This document shows positions 9,046 through 17,473 of a DNA stretch of 64,000 nucleotides, piece by piece. The notes under the pieces were generated by a model. The model saw only the letters and a list, made by a program, of their open reading frames with translations, was not told the DNA's origin and searched no databases. This DNA is from Bacteroidota bacterium (lineage in GTDB: Bacteria; Bacteroidota; Ignavibacteria; Ignavibacteriales; Melioribacteraceae): NCBI GenBank assembly GCA_023397505.1, contig JAEWUC010000002.1, positions 372,001-436,000 of the forward strand, written 5' to 3'. The position numbers and the translations under genes were made by a program. Every line of letters starts with the position of its first letter. The first letter of the stretch is position 1.

Positions 9046-9591
9046 ATGAATTCACTTGGTTTGATAGAAATGACAAGCATTGCAGCGGGAATGCAGGCAG
9101 CAGATATTATGTTGAAAACATCGCAAGTGGAATTAATACTTTCGCGCACAATCTGTTCCGGAAAATATATGGTTTTAATCGGCGGAGAAGTGGCAGATGT
9201 TCAAGCCGCTGTGGACGCTGCGGTTAATCAAATTGATTTTGCAGTAATTGATACATTCGTAATACCAAATGTACACCCGGATATTTTCCCCGCATTATCA
9301 GGTCATTCAAATGTAAACATGCTGGAAGCTCTCGGCATTATTGAATCTTTTTCCGTTGCTTCATTAATAGAAGGCGCAGACGCGGCTGTAAAATCCGCAA
9401 ATGTAAAAATTATTGAAATTCGCTTGGCGATGGCTCTCGGCGGAAAAGCATTTTGTACTTTAACCGGCGAAGTTGCAGCAGTAACTAGTGCAGTAGATTC
9501 GGGAGCTAAAATTATTGCCGATAAAGGTCTGCTTGTAAATAAAGTTGTAATTCCCAAACCCCGGCCTGAACTTCTTTCAGAAATGATCTAG
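9046..9591 (+). CDS. pduT: PduT-like tandem-BMC shell protein
   Basis: This 181-residue protein has two bacterial microcompartment (BMC) domains, residues 1-90 and 93-181. Each opens with a typical strand-helix pattern (LGLIEMTSIAAGMQAADIML; LGIIESFSVASLIEGADAAV). Cys37 in ICSGKY lies at the position where PduT (Cys38) binds a [4Fe-4S] cluster at the centre of the trimer, and the C-terminal VVIPKPRPEL also matches PduT. Such trimers are thought to pass electrons across the shell to PduS. The adjacent PduS-like gene fits that role. No other BMC shell or core enzyme gene is in the window. The ribosome site is AAGGAAGAGA. Confidence 0.88.
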   Translation: MNSLGLIEMTSIAAGMQAADIMLKTSQVELILSRTICSGKYMVLIGGEVADVQAAVDAAVNQIDFAVIDTFVIPNVHPDIFPALSGHSNVNMLEALGIIESFSVASLIEGADAAVKSANVKIIEIRLAMALGGKAFCTLTGEVAAVTSAVDSGAKIIADKGLLVNKVVIPKPRPELLSEMI

Positions 9592-9596
9592 TATTT

Positions 9597-10391
9597 ATGA
9601 CACTTGTAGATAAGTACGGCAAATGGGCGATTGTTACAGGTGCGTCTTCCGGAATAGGTGAGGAGTTTGCAAGAAAATTATCTTCCGAAGGATTCAATCT
9701 AATTATTATTGCTCGAAGAAAAGAAAGATTGGATAATCTTGCTCAAGAATTAATGTCCCTTTATAAAGTAAAAATTATTCCGGTCAAACTAGATTTAACT
9801 GACGATAATTTTATGAACAAACTTTCTGAAATTACAAATGATAAAGAAATAGGGATATTAGTTAACAATGCAGGTATTGGCTCAACGGGAGAATTTGTAA
9901 ATGTTGAAGCCGAACATGAAATTAAAATGGTAAAATTAAATTGCCTTGCACCAACAATACTAACTCATCATTTTGTAAAAGGTATGAAAGAAAGAAGAAA
10001 AGGAGCGATAGTTTTTCTTGGAAGCGTTACAGCTTTTCAACCTACTCCTATGATGGCTGCTTATTCGGCGACAAAAGTATTTAACTTATTCCTTGGTAAT
10101 TCACTTTGGTGGGAATTAAAGAAATATAATATTGATGTTTTGTCGCTCAATCCCGGCGGAACAGAAACTGAATTTCAAAGAATTGCTGATGCTGAAACAG
10201 GTCCTATTCCCAGAACAACAAAACAAGTAGTTGAAACTGCGATGAATGCTCTTGGCAAAAAGCCAAGTGTTGTTGACGGTACATTCAATAAACTTTTAAC
10301 TTTTTCATCAAGATTTGTATCTCAAAAATTAACCGTGATTATTGCAGGCTTAATAGCATCGCGTTTATATAAAAACAAATCTGATCGATAG
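9597..10391 (+). CDS. Short-chain dehydrogenase/reductase (DltE/YqjQ-like)
   Basis: This 264-residue classical SDR has the cofactor motif TGASSGIGEEFA at about residues 16-27, the Rossmann NNAGIGSTG near 93, and the catalytic Ser plus YSATK (Tyr, Lys) near 144-164. An Arg-Arg pair after the second strand (ARRKERL) suggests preference for NADP(H). The substrate cannot be told. It starts 5 bases after the PduT-like gene, so the two are probably co-transcribed; whether it serves an aldehyde or ketone from a microcompartment pathway is speculation. Confidence 0.88.
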   Translation: MTLVDKYGKWAIVTGASSGIGEEFARKLSSEGFNLIIIARRKERLDNLAQELMSLYKVKIIPVKLDLTDDNFMNKLSEITNDKEIGILVNNAGIGSTGEFVNVEAEHEIKMVKLNCLAPTILTHHFVKGMKERRKGAIVFLGSVTAFQPTPMMAAYSATKVFNLFLGNSLWWELKKYNIDVLSLNPGGTETEFQRIADAETGPIPRTTKQVVETAMNALGKKPSVVDGTFNKLLTFSSRFVSQKLTVIIAGLIASRLYKNKSDR

Positions 10392-10411
10392 TGATGGAAT
10401 TGAAACAACTA

Positions 10412-13400
10412 TTATTTATTTAGAACTTTTACAGATTGAACATCTTCGAGAATAATAGTTTTAAGATCTTCATCACTAGGATTAACGATATTAGTTATTC
10501 TTTCTTCCTGGTTGCTAATTGCATTGTATAAAATATTTCGAGCAGTCCTGGCATTGCCAAATGCTGAATCTCTTTTTTCATAAATTTCATCAAAAAATTC
10601 AAGCATTATTTGAAGAGCTCCCTCATCAAGAATGTACCCGTTGTTTTCAGCAATATCGTAAGCTATTGCTAAAAGTTGACGCGGTGAATAATCCTCAAAC
10701 TCAAAAATGTTGTTGAACCGTGAGCGGAGTCCGGGGTTTGATTCTATAAAATCATTTATTTCTTTTGTATATCCGGCAACAATAACAACTAAATTTCCTT
10801 TATGATCTTCCATGTTTTTAAGCAGAGTCTCTATTGCTTCCTGTCCAAAATCATTTCCGCCGCGGGAAAGTGTGTATGCTTCATCAATAAATAGAGTACC
10901 GCCAAGTGCATCTTGAATTATCTTTTCCGTTTTTATAGCAGTTTGTCCTTGGTATCCGGCTACCAAATCGGAACGGTCAACTTCAACAAGATGGCCTTTT
11001 TCTAATACTCCGAGTTCTTTTAATATTTTACTAAATAAACGAGCGACAGTTGTTTTACCTGTACCGGGATTTCCCATAAAGACAGCGTGAAGATTTTTAT
11101 CGATAACTTGAAGTCCGCGTTCCTTGCGAAGCTGAGCAATCTTTGATCCGCTTATTAATTTATAAACGCCTTGTTTTACATTTTCTAAACCGGCGAGTGA
11201 GTTTAGTTCATCAATATATTCCTGGAGTTTTAGAGGATCGCCTTTAACTTCGTAATCTCTAGCTTCCGTGCCTAGATTAAGAACTTGTTTTATATCATCA
11301 ATAGTAATTGTATTTATTTTGTCGTCGGTTCTATCATTCTGCGGAATATCTGCAAGACGCAACAGCAATTTTTGTTTTGCAGATTCAAGAACATTTCTAA
11401 CAATCCGAGCGTTGCCAAATTTTTTATCGCGTTCGCGGTAAAGTTCGTTAAAATGTTTTAATAGAAATTCAGCAGCTTCTTTGGAAATTTTCTTTTTATC
11501 TTTAACCAAAGTGCGGTGTACTATTTCCATCATTTCTTCAGGATTATAATCTTCAAAAGTAAATGCTTTTTGAAAACGCGATTGCATACCGGGATTGCTT
11601 GCAATAAAATCCTTCATTTCATCTGTATAACCGGCTGCTATTGTTATGAATTTTCCTCTATCATCTTCCATTCTTTTTAACAGAATATCAATTGCTTCTT
11701 TACCGAAGTCGTTGCCAGAACCGTCCTTTTTAATCAATGAATAAGCTTCGTCGATAAATAAAGTCCCGCCTATAGATTTATCAATCATCGCAGAAGTTTT
11801 TTCGGTAGTTTGACCAATATATCCCGCTACCAATCCCTGCCGATCTGTTTCAACAAGATGTCCTTTAGTTAAAATACCAAGAGCAGAAAATATTTTGCTA
11901 AACACACGGGCGACAGTTGTTTTGCCTGTACCGGGATTACCAAGAAATAAATAATGCGATCCGAATTTTTCTGAAATATCTTCGCCTTGTTCAAAGTAAT
12001 AACGGGCTAGTTTAATTAAATCTGAGATTTCTTTTTTAACAGATGATAACCCAACTAAGTTATCAAGTTCCTTCAATGATTCTGCAAGAGTTTCTTCATT
12101 GATACCAATTTTATAACGCACAGATTTTTCTTTTTCAATTAACCCGGCTACGTCATTGATAGTAATTGTATTAAGTACTTCTTTTGTCCTTTGCTTTTCT
12201 GGTAAGGAAACAACTCGTTTACCTAAATTGATTTTTGCGTCTTCCAAAACATTTCTAACAATACGTGCATTACCGAAAGTTTTATCTCTTCCACGGTAGT
12301 ATTTTATAAATAAGGTATTTAAAAATTTTTTGGCTTCGTCGGTAATTTTATATTCTTCCTTCTCAAGATTTCGTTCGAGAATTTTTCCCAATTCATCCGG
12401 AGTGTAATCTTCAAAATTAAAAGTGTGAGTGAACCGAGATTTTATGCCTGGGTTTGAGTCAAGAAAAGTATTCATTTCTTCCGGATAACCTGCAGCAATC
12501 ACAACAAATTCGCCTTTGCGATCTTCCATGCGTTTTAATAAAATATCAATTGCTTCCTGGCCGAAATCCTGGCCGGCTCCGCTTTTTTTAACTAATGTAT
12601 ATGCTTCATCAATAAATAATACTCCGCCAACAGCATCGTTAATTATTTTTTCTGTTTTCTGAGCTGTTTCACCAATGTATTGACCAACTAATCCTGCGCG
12701 GTCGACTTCAACAACATGGCCTTGTTGAATTATTCCCATAGCTTTTAAAATGTTACCGAGTAATCTCGCAATCGTTGTTTTACCGGTTCCGGGGTTGCCA
12801 AGAAAAAGGGCATTAATAGAAATTTTGTCGTCTGCTTTTAGTCCGAACTTTTTTCTTTCTTTTAAAAATTCCAGAAAAGAGATAAAATCCCTAACTGATT
12901 TTTTTATTGAAGAAAGACCAATGTATGAATCCAGTTCTTTAAGTAATTCTTCAAGACTTCGAGGTTCTTCGAAAATTTGTTTTTTATTTAATTGTTCTTC
13001 TTTAGGAATTTCTTTTTTCTGCATTAGAGGAAGATGTTGAGATTCTTTTTCTTCAACAATTGAATTGTTTACACCAAAATATCTTTCTCCAACCTTAAAG
13101 TTGTTGATATAAATTTCAACTTTAGCTTGTCCGTTTTTCCAAAACCCGGCTGTTTTAGAACCTAATGTTTGCGCAAAAATTACAGAATCCCAATCCGCCG
13201 GTACGTTTAAACGAAAATTGTTTTTACCGATTTCATAATCGTTTAAATACCAAATAGTGCAGCAGTTATAATTTGCATTCTGCGTTCCAAACAATGGATT
13301 ATTGTAAATAACTTCCACGCCGACAAATAAGAAATTACGGTCAATTTGTTTGTAATAAGTTCTTGCGGAATTTTGACTGGCATTTGAAGCATCAAATAAT

Positions 13401-14329
13401 TTTATTGAAAAAACTTCTGCAAAATCATTTGGATAAAAAATCGAATCTAACCTGTAATTTGTAGATGAAACAGTTGTTTTTCTATGTTCATTCTGAAAAA
13501 TATCCTTAGTTAATTTTTCTTCACGTTCAATTCGGGATTTTTCAAATTCAACTTCTTCCGAATGAATGAATTTAATCAGGGCATTATAGATGAAATTAAA
13601 TCTTTCATTTTGACTAAAACGATCCTTCATTGCTTCGGCTTTTTTAATAGCGGGGCTGTATTGAAACATATGATACATCGCTTCAAGCTCAATAAGTTCT
13701 GCTTCGGCATGCTCCTTTTTTAATTTTTGATCTGCAAGAATTTTTTGAGCTATGAATAAGGCGAACCAATATTCCTTTTCTTTTAATGCTGCTTGTGCAT
13801 CTTTTATTAAGGATTCAAGATTAGATGTGTTGAATTTATAATTATCAGCTAACAAAAGATTTGCTTTTTGAAACCAGATACGTGCTGCTTCCCATTCTTT
13901 ATTTTCTCCGCCGAGCAGCAACAGTCCGTAGGAAAATGCTTTGTTTGCCTCATCGAATTTCTTTAACCCGGCATAAGCACGAGCTTGATTTAAATACGTC
14001 CAGCTTAAAAGATTTTTTTCCGAGGAAATTGTTTTATCAATATCTGCAATAGCGCCTTCGAAGATACTCATTCGTGTAAGTATATAAGCACGGAAAAATC
14101 TTGTTTTGGATAGATTACCTTGAAGTTCAACAGCAAGATTGGCGTATTCCATGGCTTTAGACGGCTGCCCGTTTTCAAGATATGCCCACGCAAGGCAAAT
14201 GGCGGCTTCGCTGTCGTTTGGTCTAAATTGATATAATTTTTCAGCAGCGGCAAGTGCCATACGAAATCTGCCGTTCCAAAGATGATCATACGCTTCAATC
14301 TGTAGATTATTCAGCTCATCGTTTGTCAT
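10412..14329 (-). CDS. TPR protein with three tandem CbxX/CfxQ AAA+ ATPase modules
   Basis: This 1305-residue protein has an N-terminal TPR-like helical region (residues 1-250). A beta-rich domain of unknown type follows at about 285-420 (FAEVFSIKLFDASN, GFWKNGQAKVEIYINN). Three complete CbxX-type AAA+ modules come next: Walker A GNPGTGKTT near 509, 797 and 1085, each followed by a Walker B LFIDEAY, a sensor/arginine-finger region FGNARIVRN or FGNARTARN, and the CbxX GY pore signature. Single-module relatives are Rubisco activase CbbX and SpoVK; ESX secretion EccA is a TPR-AAA protein. The triple module is unusual. No Rubisco or secretion gene is adjacent. The gene stands alone and is divergent from the GIN lipoprotein gene. 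Confidence 0.9.
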   Translation of the reverse strand: MTNDELNNLQIEAYDHLWNGRFRMALAAAEKLYQFRPNDSEAAICLAWAYLENGQPSKAMEYANLAVELQGNLSKTRFFRAYILTRMSIFEGAIADIDKTISSEKNLLSWTYLNQARAYAGLKKFDEANKAFSYGLLLLGGENKEWEAARIWFQKANLLLADNYKFNTSNLESLIKDAQAALKEKEYWFALFIAQKILADQKLKKEHAEAELIELEAMYHMFQYSPAIKKAEAMKDRFSQNERFNFIYNALIKFIHSEEVEFEKSRIEREEKLTKDIFQNEHRKTTVSSTNYRLDSIFYPNDFAEVFSIKLFDASNASQNSARTYYKQIDRNFLFVGVEVIYNNPLFGTQNANYNCCTIWYLNDYEIGKNNFRLNVPADWDSVIFAQTLGSKTAGFWKNGQAKVEIYINNFKVGERYFGVNNSIVEEKESQHLPLMQKKEIPKEEQLNKKQIFEEPRSLEELLKELDSYIGLSSIKKSVRDFISFLEFLKERKKFGLKADDKISINALFLGNPGTGKTTIARLLGNILKAMGIIQQGHVVEVDRAGLVGQYIGETAQKTEKIINDAVGGVLFIDEAYTLVKKSGAGQDFGQEAIDILLKRMEDRKGEFVVIAAGYPEEMNTFLDSNPGIKSRFTHTFNFEDYTPDELGKILERNLEKEEYKITDEAKKFLNTLFIKYYRGRDKTFGNARIVRNVLEDAKINLGKRVVSLPEKQRTKEVLNTITINDVAGLIEKEKSVRYKIGINEETLAESLKELDNLVGLSSVKKEISDLIKLARYYFEQGEDISEKFGSHYLFLGNPGTGKTTVARVFSKIFSALGILTKGHLVETDRQGLVAGYIGQTTEKTSAMIDKSIGGTLFIDEAYSLIKKDGSGNDFGKEAIDILLKRMEDDRGKFITIAAGYTDEMKDFIASNPGMQSRFQKAFTFEDYNPEEMMEIVHRTLVKDKKKISKEAAEFLLKHFNELYRERDKKFGNARIVRNVLESAKQKLLLRLADIPQNDRTDDKINTITIDDIKQVLNLGTEARDYEVKGDPLKLQEYIDELNSLAGLENVKQGVYKLISGSKIAQLRKERGLQVIDKNLHAVFMGNPGTGKTTVARLFSKILKELGVLEKGHLVEVDRSDLVAGYQGQTAIKTEKIIQDALGGTLFIDEAYTLSRGGNDFGQEAIETLLKNMEDHKGNLVVIVAGYTKEINDFIESNPGLRSRFNNIFEFEDYSPRQLLAIAYDIAENNGYILDEGALQIMLEFFDEIYEKRDSAFGNARTARNILYNAISNQEERITNIVNPSDEDLKTIILEDVQSVKVLNK

Positions 14330-14480
14330 AAAGTATAATTTTGGCCTTTTTCAATATTTACGGTTTGAAAATAAAAAATCCTATACGGATATACTAATGA
14401 GAATTATATTTCTATTGTCGTAAAAATTATAAAACCTTTTAGTCCGGTTCTGCGTCTAAAAACAAAAAATCGAGCATGTC

Positions 14481-15128
14481 ATGAAAAAAATTCTAATACC
14501 GGTTTTGATTATTGGTACTTTTGCAATAACTAGTTGTGGTTTTTGGGGCGTGCGGGGCAGTGGTAGGGTTAAAGAAGAAACTAGACAAATTGATGATTTT
14601 ACGGATATTGATGCTTCGGGTGCATTTTCAATTAAAGTGAAAGTTGGTCCGGAATCTTCCTTAAAAATTGCTGCTGAAGACAACCTGTTAAAAATGATAC
14701 GCACTACTGTAAGAGGTAATACTTTGATAATAGACACTAAGAAAAGTATTTCTCCCAGAAAAGAGATTAAAATATATATAACAACACCGGATTTGCAATC
14801 AATTGAGTGTTCAGGCGCAAACAGTATTTACGCTGCAGATATCAATACGGAAAATTTTGAAGTTGATTTAAGCGGTGCCGGAAGTATTGAACTACATGGT
14901 AGTGCAAATAAAGTAAGAGCCGACATTTCCGGTGCAGGAAGCATTAATGCTAAGAAATTGAAAGCCGATAGAGTATATATATCTGTCAGCGGCGCAGCAA
15001 GTGCAGATGTATATGCAAGTGAATTCCTTGATGCATCGGTATCAGGCGTCGGATCAATTGATTATTACGGTAATCCTGAAAAAACAAATACAAATGTGTC
15101 CGGAGTTGGTTCTATCTCAAGAAAATAA
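14481..15128 (+). CDS. DUF2807 (GIN-domain) lipoprotein
   Basis: This 215-residue protein has a lipoprotein signal with lipobox ITSC at Cys19. A DUF2807/GIN domain follows, once called an autotransporter adhesin head. It forms a right-handed beta-helix with repeated turns SGAGSIE, SGAGSIN, SGAASAD, SGVGSID and SGVGSIS spaced about 20 residues apart. The family opens with TREIDDFTDIDASGAFS-like sequence, as here. It is probably anchored in the periplasmic face or outer surface. Function is not established for the family. It is monocistronic, with a good terminator after it. Confidence 0.9.
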   Translation: MKKILIPVLIIGTFAITSCGFWGVRGSGRVKEETRQIDDFTDIDASGAFSIKVKVGPESSLKIAAEDNLLKMIRTTVRGNTLIIDTKKSISPRKEIKIYITTPDLQSIECSGANSIYAADINTENFEVDLSGAGSIELHGSANKVRADISGAGSINAKKLKADRVYISVSGAASADVYASEFLDASVSGVGSIDYYGNPEKTNTNVSGVGSISRK

Positions 15129-15148
15129 TTTTTTATGGTACTCATTCC

Positions 15149-15181
15149 AAAGCGGGGTCTTTAATTAGATTCCGCTTTTTT
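15149..15181 (+). terminator. Intrinsic terminator after the DUF2807 gene
   Basis: A 12-bp stem (arms 15149-15160 and 15167-15178, two G-U pairs) with a 6-base loop TTAATT ends in CCGCTTT and runs into a T tract. This is a standard rho-independent terminator and separates the lipoprotein gene from purE. Confidence 0.85.
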
Positions 15182-15217
15182 ATTATCTTTGAATCAAAAT
15201 TTAAAGGGATAAATCCA

Positions 15218-15730
15218 ATGGCAAAAAATATAAAACCTCTCGTTAGTATTTTGATGGGTAGTGATTCCGATCTATCAATTATGCAAAAAGCCGCTGATGT
15301 TTGTGCTCAATTTGATGTGGGTTACGAGATAAGAATTCTTTCTGCCCATCGTGTTCCAACTCATGTAAAAGACTATGTTTCAAATCTTTCGAAGAGGGGA
15401 ATAAAGATTGTTATTGCAGGCGCAGGATTAGCAGCACATCTGCCGGGTGTTTGTGCTGCATTCACAACTCTTCCGGTTATTGGCGTACCGATTAATAGCG
15501 GTGCGCTTAAAGGGTTGGATGCTTTATTGGCAATTGTGCAAATGCCGAGTGGCGTACCGGTTGCAAGTGTTGCCATTGATGGAGCTAAAAACGCAGGGTT
15601 GCTTGCTATGCAAATTCTCGCAACTTCCGATTCAAGTATTCAGAAAAAGATTGTTCAACATAAAAAAAATATGGAACTGGAAGTCTTAAGAAAAGATAAA
15701 GAATTGAACAACAAAGTTTCTAAATCTTAA
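15218..15730 (+). CDS. purE: N5-carboxyaminoimidazole ribonucleotide mutase
   Basis: This 170-residue protein is class I PurE, which converts N5-CAIR to CAIR in purine synthesis. Diagnostic motifs are MGSDSDLSIMQKAADV near residue 13, ILSAHRVPTHVKDY near 40 (the active-site His), IAGAGLAAHLPGVCA near 68 and LLAIVQMPSGVPVA near 105. No purK is adjacent, although class I PurE normally needs it. It has its own start region after the preceding terminator. Confidence 0.95.
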   Translation: MAKNIKPLVSILMGSDSDLSIMQKAADVCAQFDVGYEIRILSAHRVPTHVKDYVSNLSKRGIKIVIAGAGLAAHLPGVCAAFTTLPVIGVPINSGALKGLDALLAIVQMPSGVPVASVAIDGAKNAGLLAMQILATSDSSIQKKIVQHKKNMELEVLRKDKELNNKVSKS

Positions 15731-15748
15731 GGGGCTGGATCGTTTTAA

Positions 15749-16783
15749 TTATTTTATCACATTATAAACCGGGTCGCCTAAAAGTCTGTTCGAATTCCAG
15801 TCAAAGAAAATAGTATGTTCACTTTTTCTTTCTTTGCAAGAAGCATTAGCACAATATTTACATATATCATAATTACAAAAATCAGAATGAATGCGGACAC
15901 TTACAGCCGGAAATATTTTCAATAATTCGGCTTCAATAAATTGTTCTTCATCGTGCGATTGTTTAATCGAAAAATAGTAGGGGAGTATAATGTGGAAATC
16001 TACAAATATCCTATCGCCTGATTTCCAAAATCGCAGATGGTGAATATCCAGCCAATAATCTTTTTTAATTTTATTGATCAATAAAATAATCTTATTAAGA
16101 GTATCTGTATCTGTTTCGTGCATCAGCCCGCCAATAGATTCGCGTATAAGTTTGTATCCTGTAAATAAAATATTTAATGCAACCGCGATAGCAATTAACG
16201 GATCTAAAATTAAATACCCTGTCATTATTACAAGTACAAGTCCAATAACAACTCCAATGCTTGTATAAGAATCTGTTAAAACATGCTTTCCGTCTGCAAC
16301 TAAAGTAAGCGAATTAGTTTCTTTGCCTTTCTTAATCAAATAGAAACCAAGAAACAAATTTACAATACCAGCAGTGCCGATCATAAAAGCACCGATATCA
16401 AGCTGCTGAGTATTGACCCCATTAATCAAATCCAATATAGAAGAATAAATAATTGTAATAGCTGCAATAATTATCAACAAACCTTCCATGCCTGCAGAAA
16501 AATATTCGATGTTTCCGTGCCCATACAAATGTGTTTCATCAGCAGGTTTTGAACTTAGATAAATGCTATACAATGCAATGGAAGTTGCAACAATATGTAC
16601 TACTGATTCGGCAGCGTCGGAAAATATTGCAGTTGATCCCGTTAAAAAATAGGCAGTAATTTTTGAAACGAACATTCCGAAACCAATAATTAGCGAAATC
16701 CACGCAGCCTTCTTTTTATCATTCTGAAGTAGTCCGTTCATCTGTACCTTAATCTCCAATATTATTTCAGCAAACTTACTCAT
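15749..16783 (-). CDS. Cation diffusion facilitator family transporter
   Basis: This 344-residue protein has about six membrane segments (residues 25-220) and the CDF cytoplasmic domain. The transmembrane metal site in the fifth segment is seen as HVLTD (HxxxD) in VADGKHVLTDSY. The second-segment motif is SDAAESVVH, where the usual Asp/His pattern is altered. The C-terminal domain ends in a Cys-rich tail (CNYDICKYCANASCK), an uncommon addition that could bind a metal ion. The family exports Zn, Fe, Mn, Co or Cd by proton antiport; the metal cannot be read from the sequence. It ends 18 bases from purE in convergent orientation. Confidence 0.88.
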   Translation of the reverse strand: MSKFAEIILEIKVQMNGLLQNDKKKAAWISLIIGFGMFVSKITAYFLTGSTAIFSDAAESVVHIVATSIALYSIYLSSKPADETHLYGHGNIEYFSAGMEGLLIIIAAITIIYSSILDLINGVNTQQLDIGAFMIGTAGIVNLFLGFYLIKKGKETNSLTLVADGKHVLTDSYTSIGVVIGLVLVIMTGYLILDPLIAIAVALNILFTGYKLIRESIGGLMHETDTDTLNKIILLINKIKKDYWLDIHHLRFWKSGDRIFVDFHIILPYYFSIKQSHDEEQFIEAELLKIFPAVSVRIHSDFCNYDICKYCANASCKERKSEHTIFFDWNSNRLLGDPVYNVIK

Positions 16784-16990
16784 TTTATAAGGAACAATTA
16801 AATAGGATACACAAAAAGTAAGTCCGATTTTAATTTGAAAATTAAAGAATCATATTCTCATAGATAGGAAATTGAAGAAATATTAAACGTTTTAGTAGAT
16901 AAAATAAATGCGTTTATTGGATAAAAACGAATGAAAGCATTGGCATATTATGTGCATTATAAAATCGCAAACCTAAATAGAGAGAATAAG

Positions 16991-17473
16991 ATGTACAGTC
17001 AAATATTCGAAAAGTATCCAAAGAATGATAGAAGCAATTTAATACCATTGCTTCAGGATGTGCAGGAAATTCACGGCTATCTGCCCGAAGATGCACTTAA
17101 AGAAATTTCAAACCACATAAACATGCCCTTAAGCGGAGTGTATGGAGTTGCAACTTTTTATAACCAATTCAGATTATTGCCACTCGGAAAGAATGTAATT
17201 CGTGTTTGTAGAGGTACTGCATGTCATGTTAAGAATTCGGCAAATATTCTTTCTGCGTTAGAAACCGAACTTGGTATTTGCGCAGGATTTACAACACGCG
17301 ATAAAGTATTTACTCTTGAAACTGTTGCTTGTATTGGCGCATGTAGTATTGCACCCGTAATAAATATCAACGAAGAATATTACGGCCGTGTTACGATTAA
17401 AGAAATTCCTAAAATATTGAATAAGTACCGTAAAGAAGAAAAATCAAAAACAGAAAAACTTGCGAGTGTATAA
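16991..17473 (+). CDS. NuoE/HndA-like [2Fe-2S] subunit of hydrogenase set 1
   Basis: This 160-residue protein is a thioredoxin-like [2Fe-2S] protein of the NuoE/HydC/HndA family. Ligands are CRGTAC (Cx4C) near residue 77 and CIGAC (Cx3C) near 116. The N terminus IFEKYPKNDRSNLIPLLQDVQEIHGYLP matches the family from its second residue, so I start at ATG 16991 rather than at 16931. It overlaps the NuoF-like gene by one base and lies with it and HydA in one run. It would pass electrons between the flavin subunit and HydA in a soluble NAD(P)-linked hydrogenase. Confidence 0.9.
   Translation: MYSQIFEKYPKNDRSNLIPLLQDVQEIHGYLPEDALKEISNHINMPLSGVYGVATFYNQFRLLPLGKNVIRVCRGTACHVKNSANILSALETELGICAGFTTRDKVFTLETVACIGACSIAPVININEEYYGRVTIKEIPKILNKYRKEEKSKTEKLASV

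Noticed and set aside
16931..16990. Upstream start for the set 1 NuoE gene
   Set aside because: The added 20 residues do not match the family, which begins close to IFEKYPKNDRSN, although the ribosome site there is not worse.
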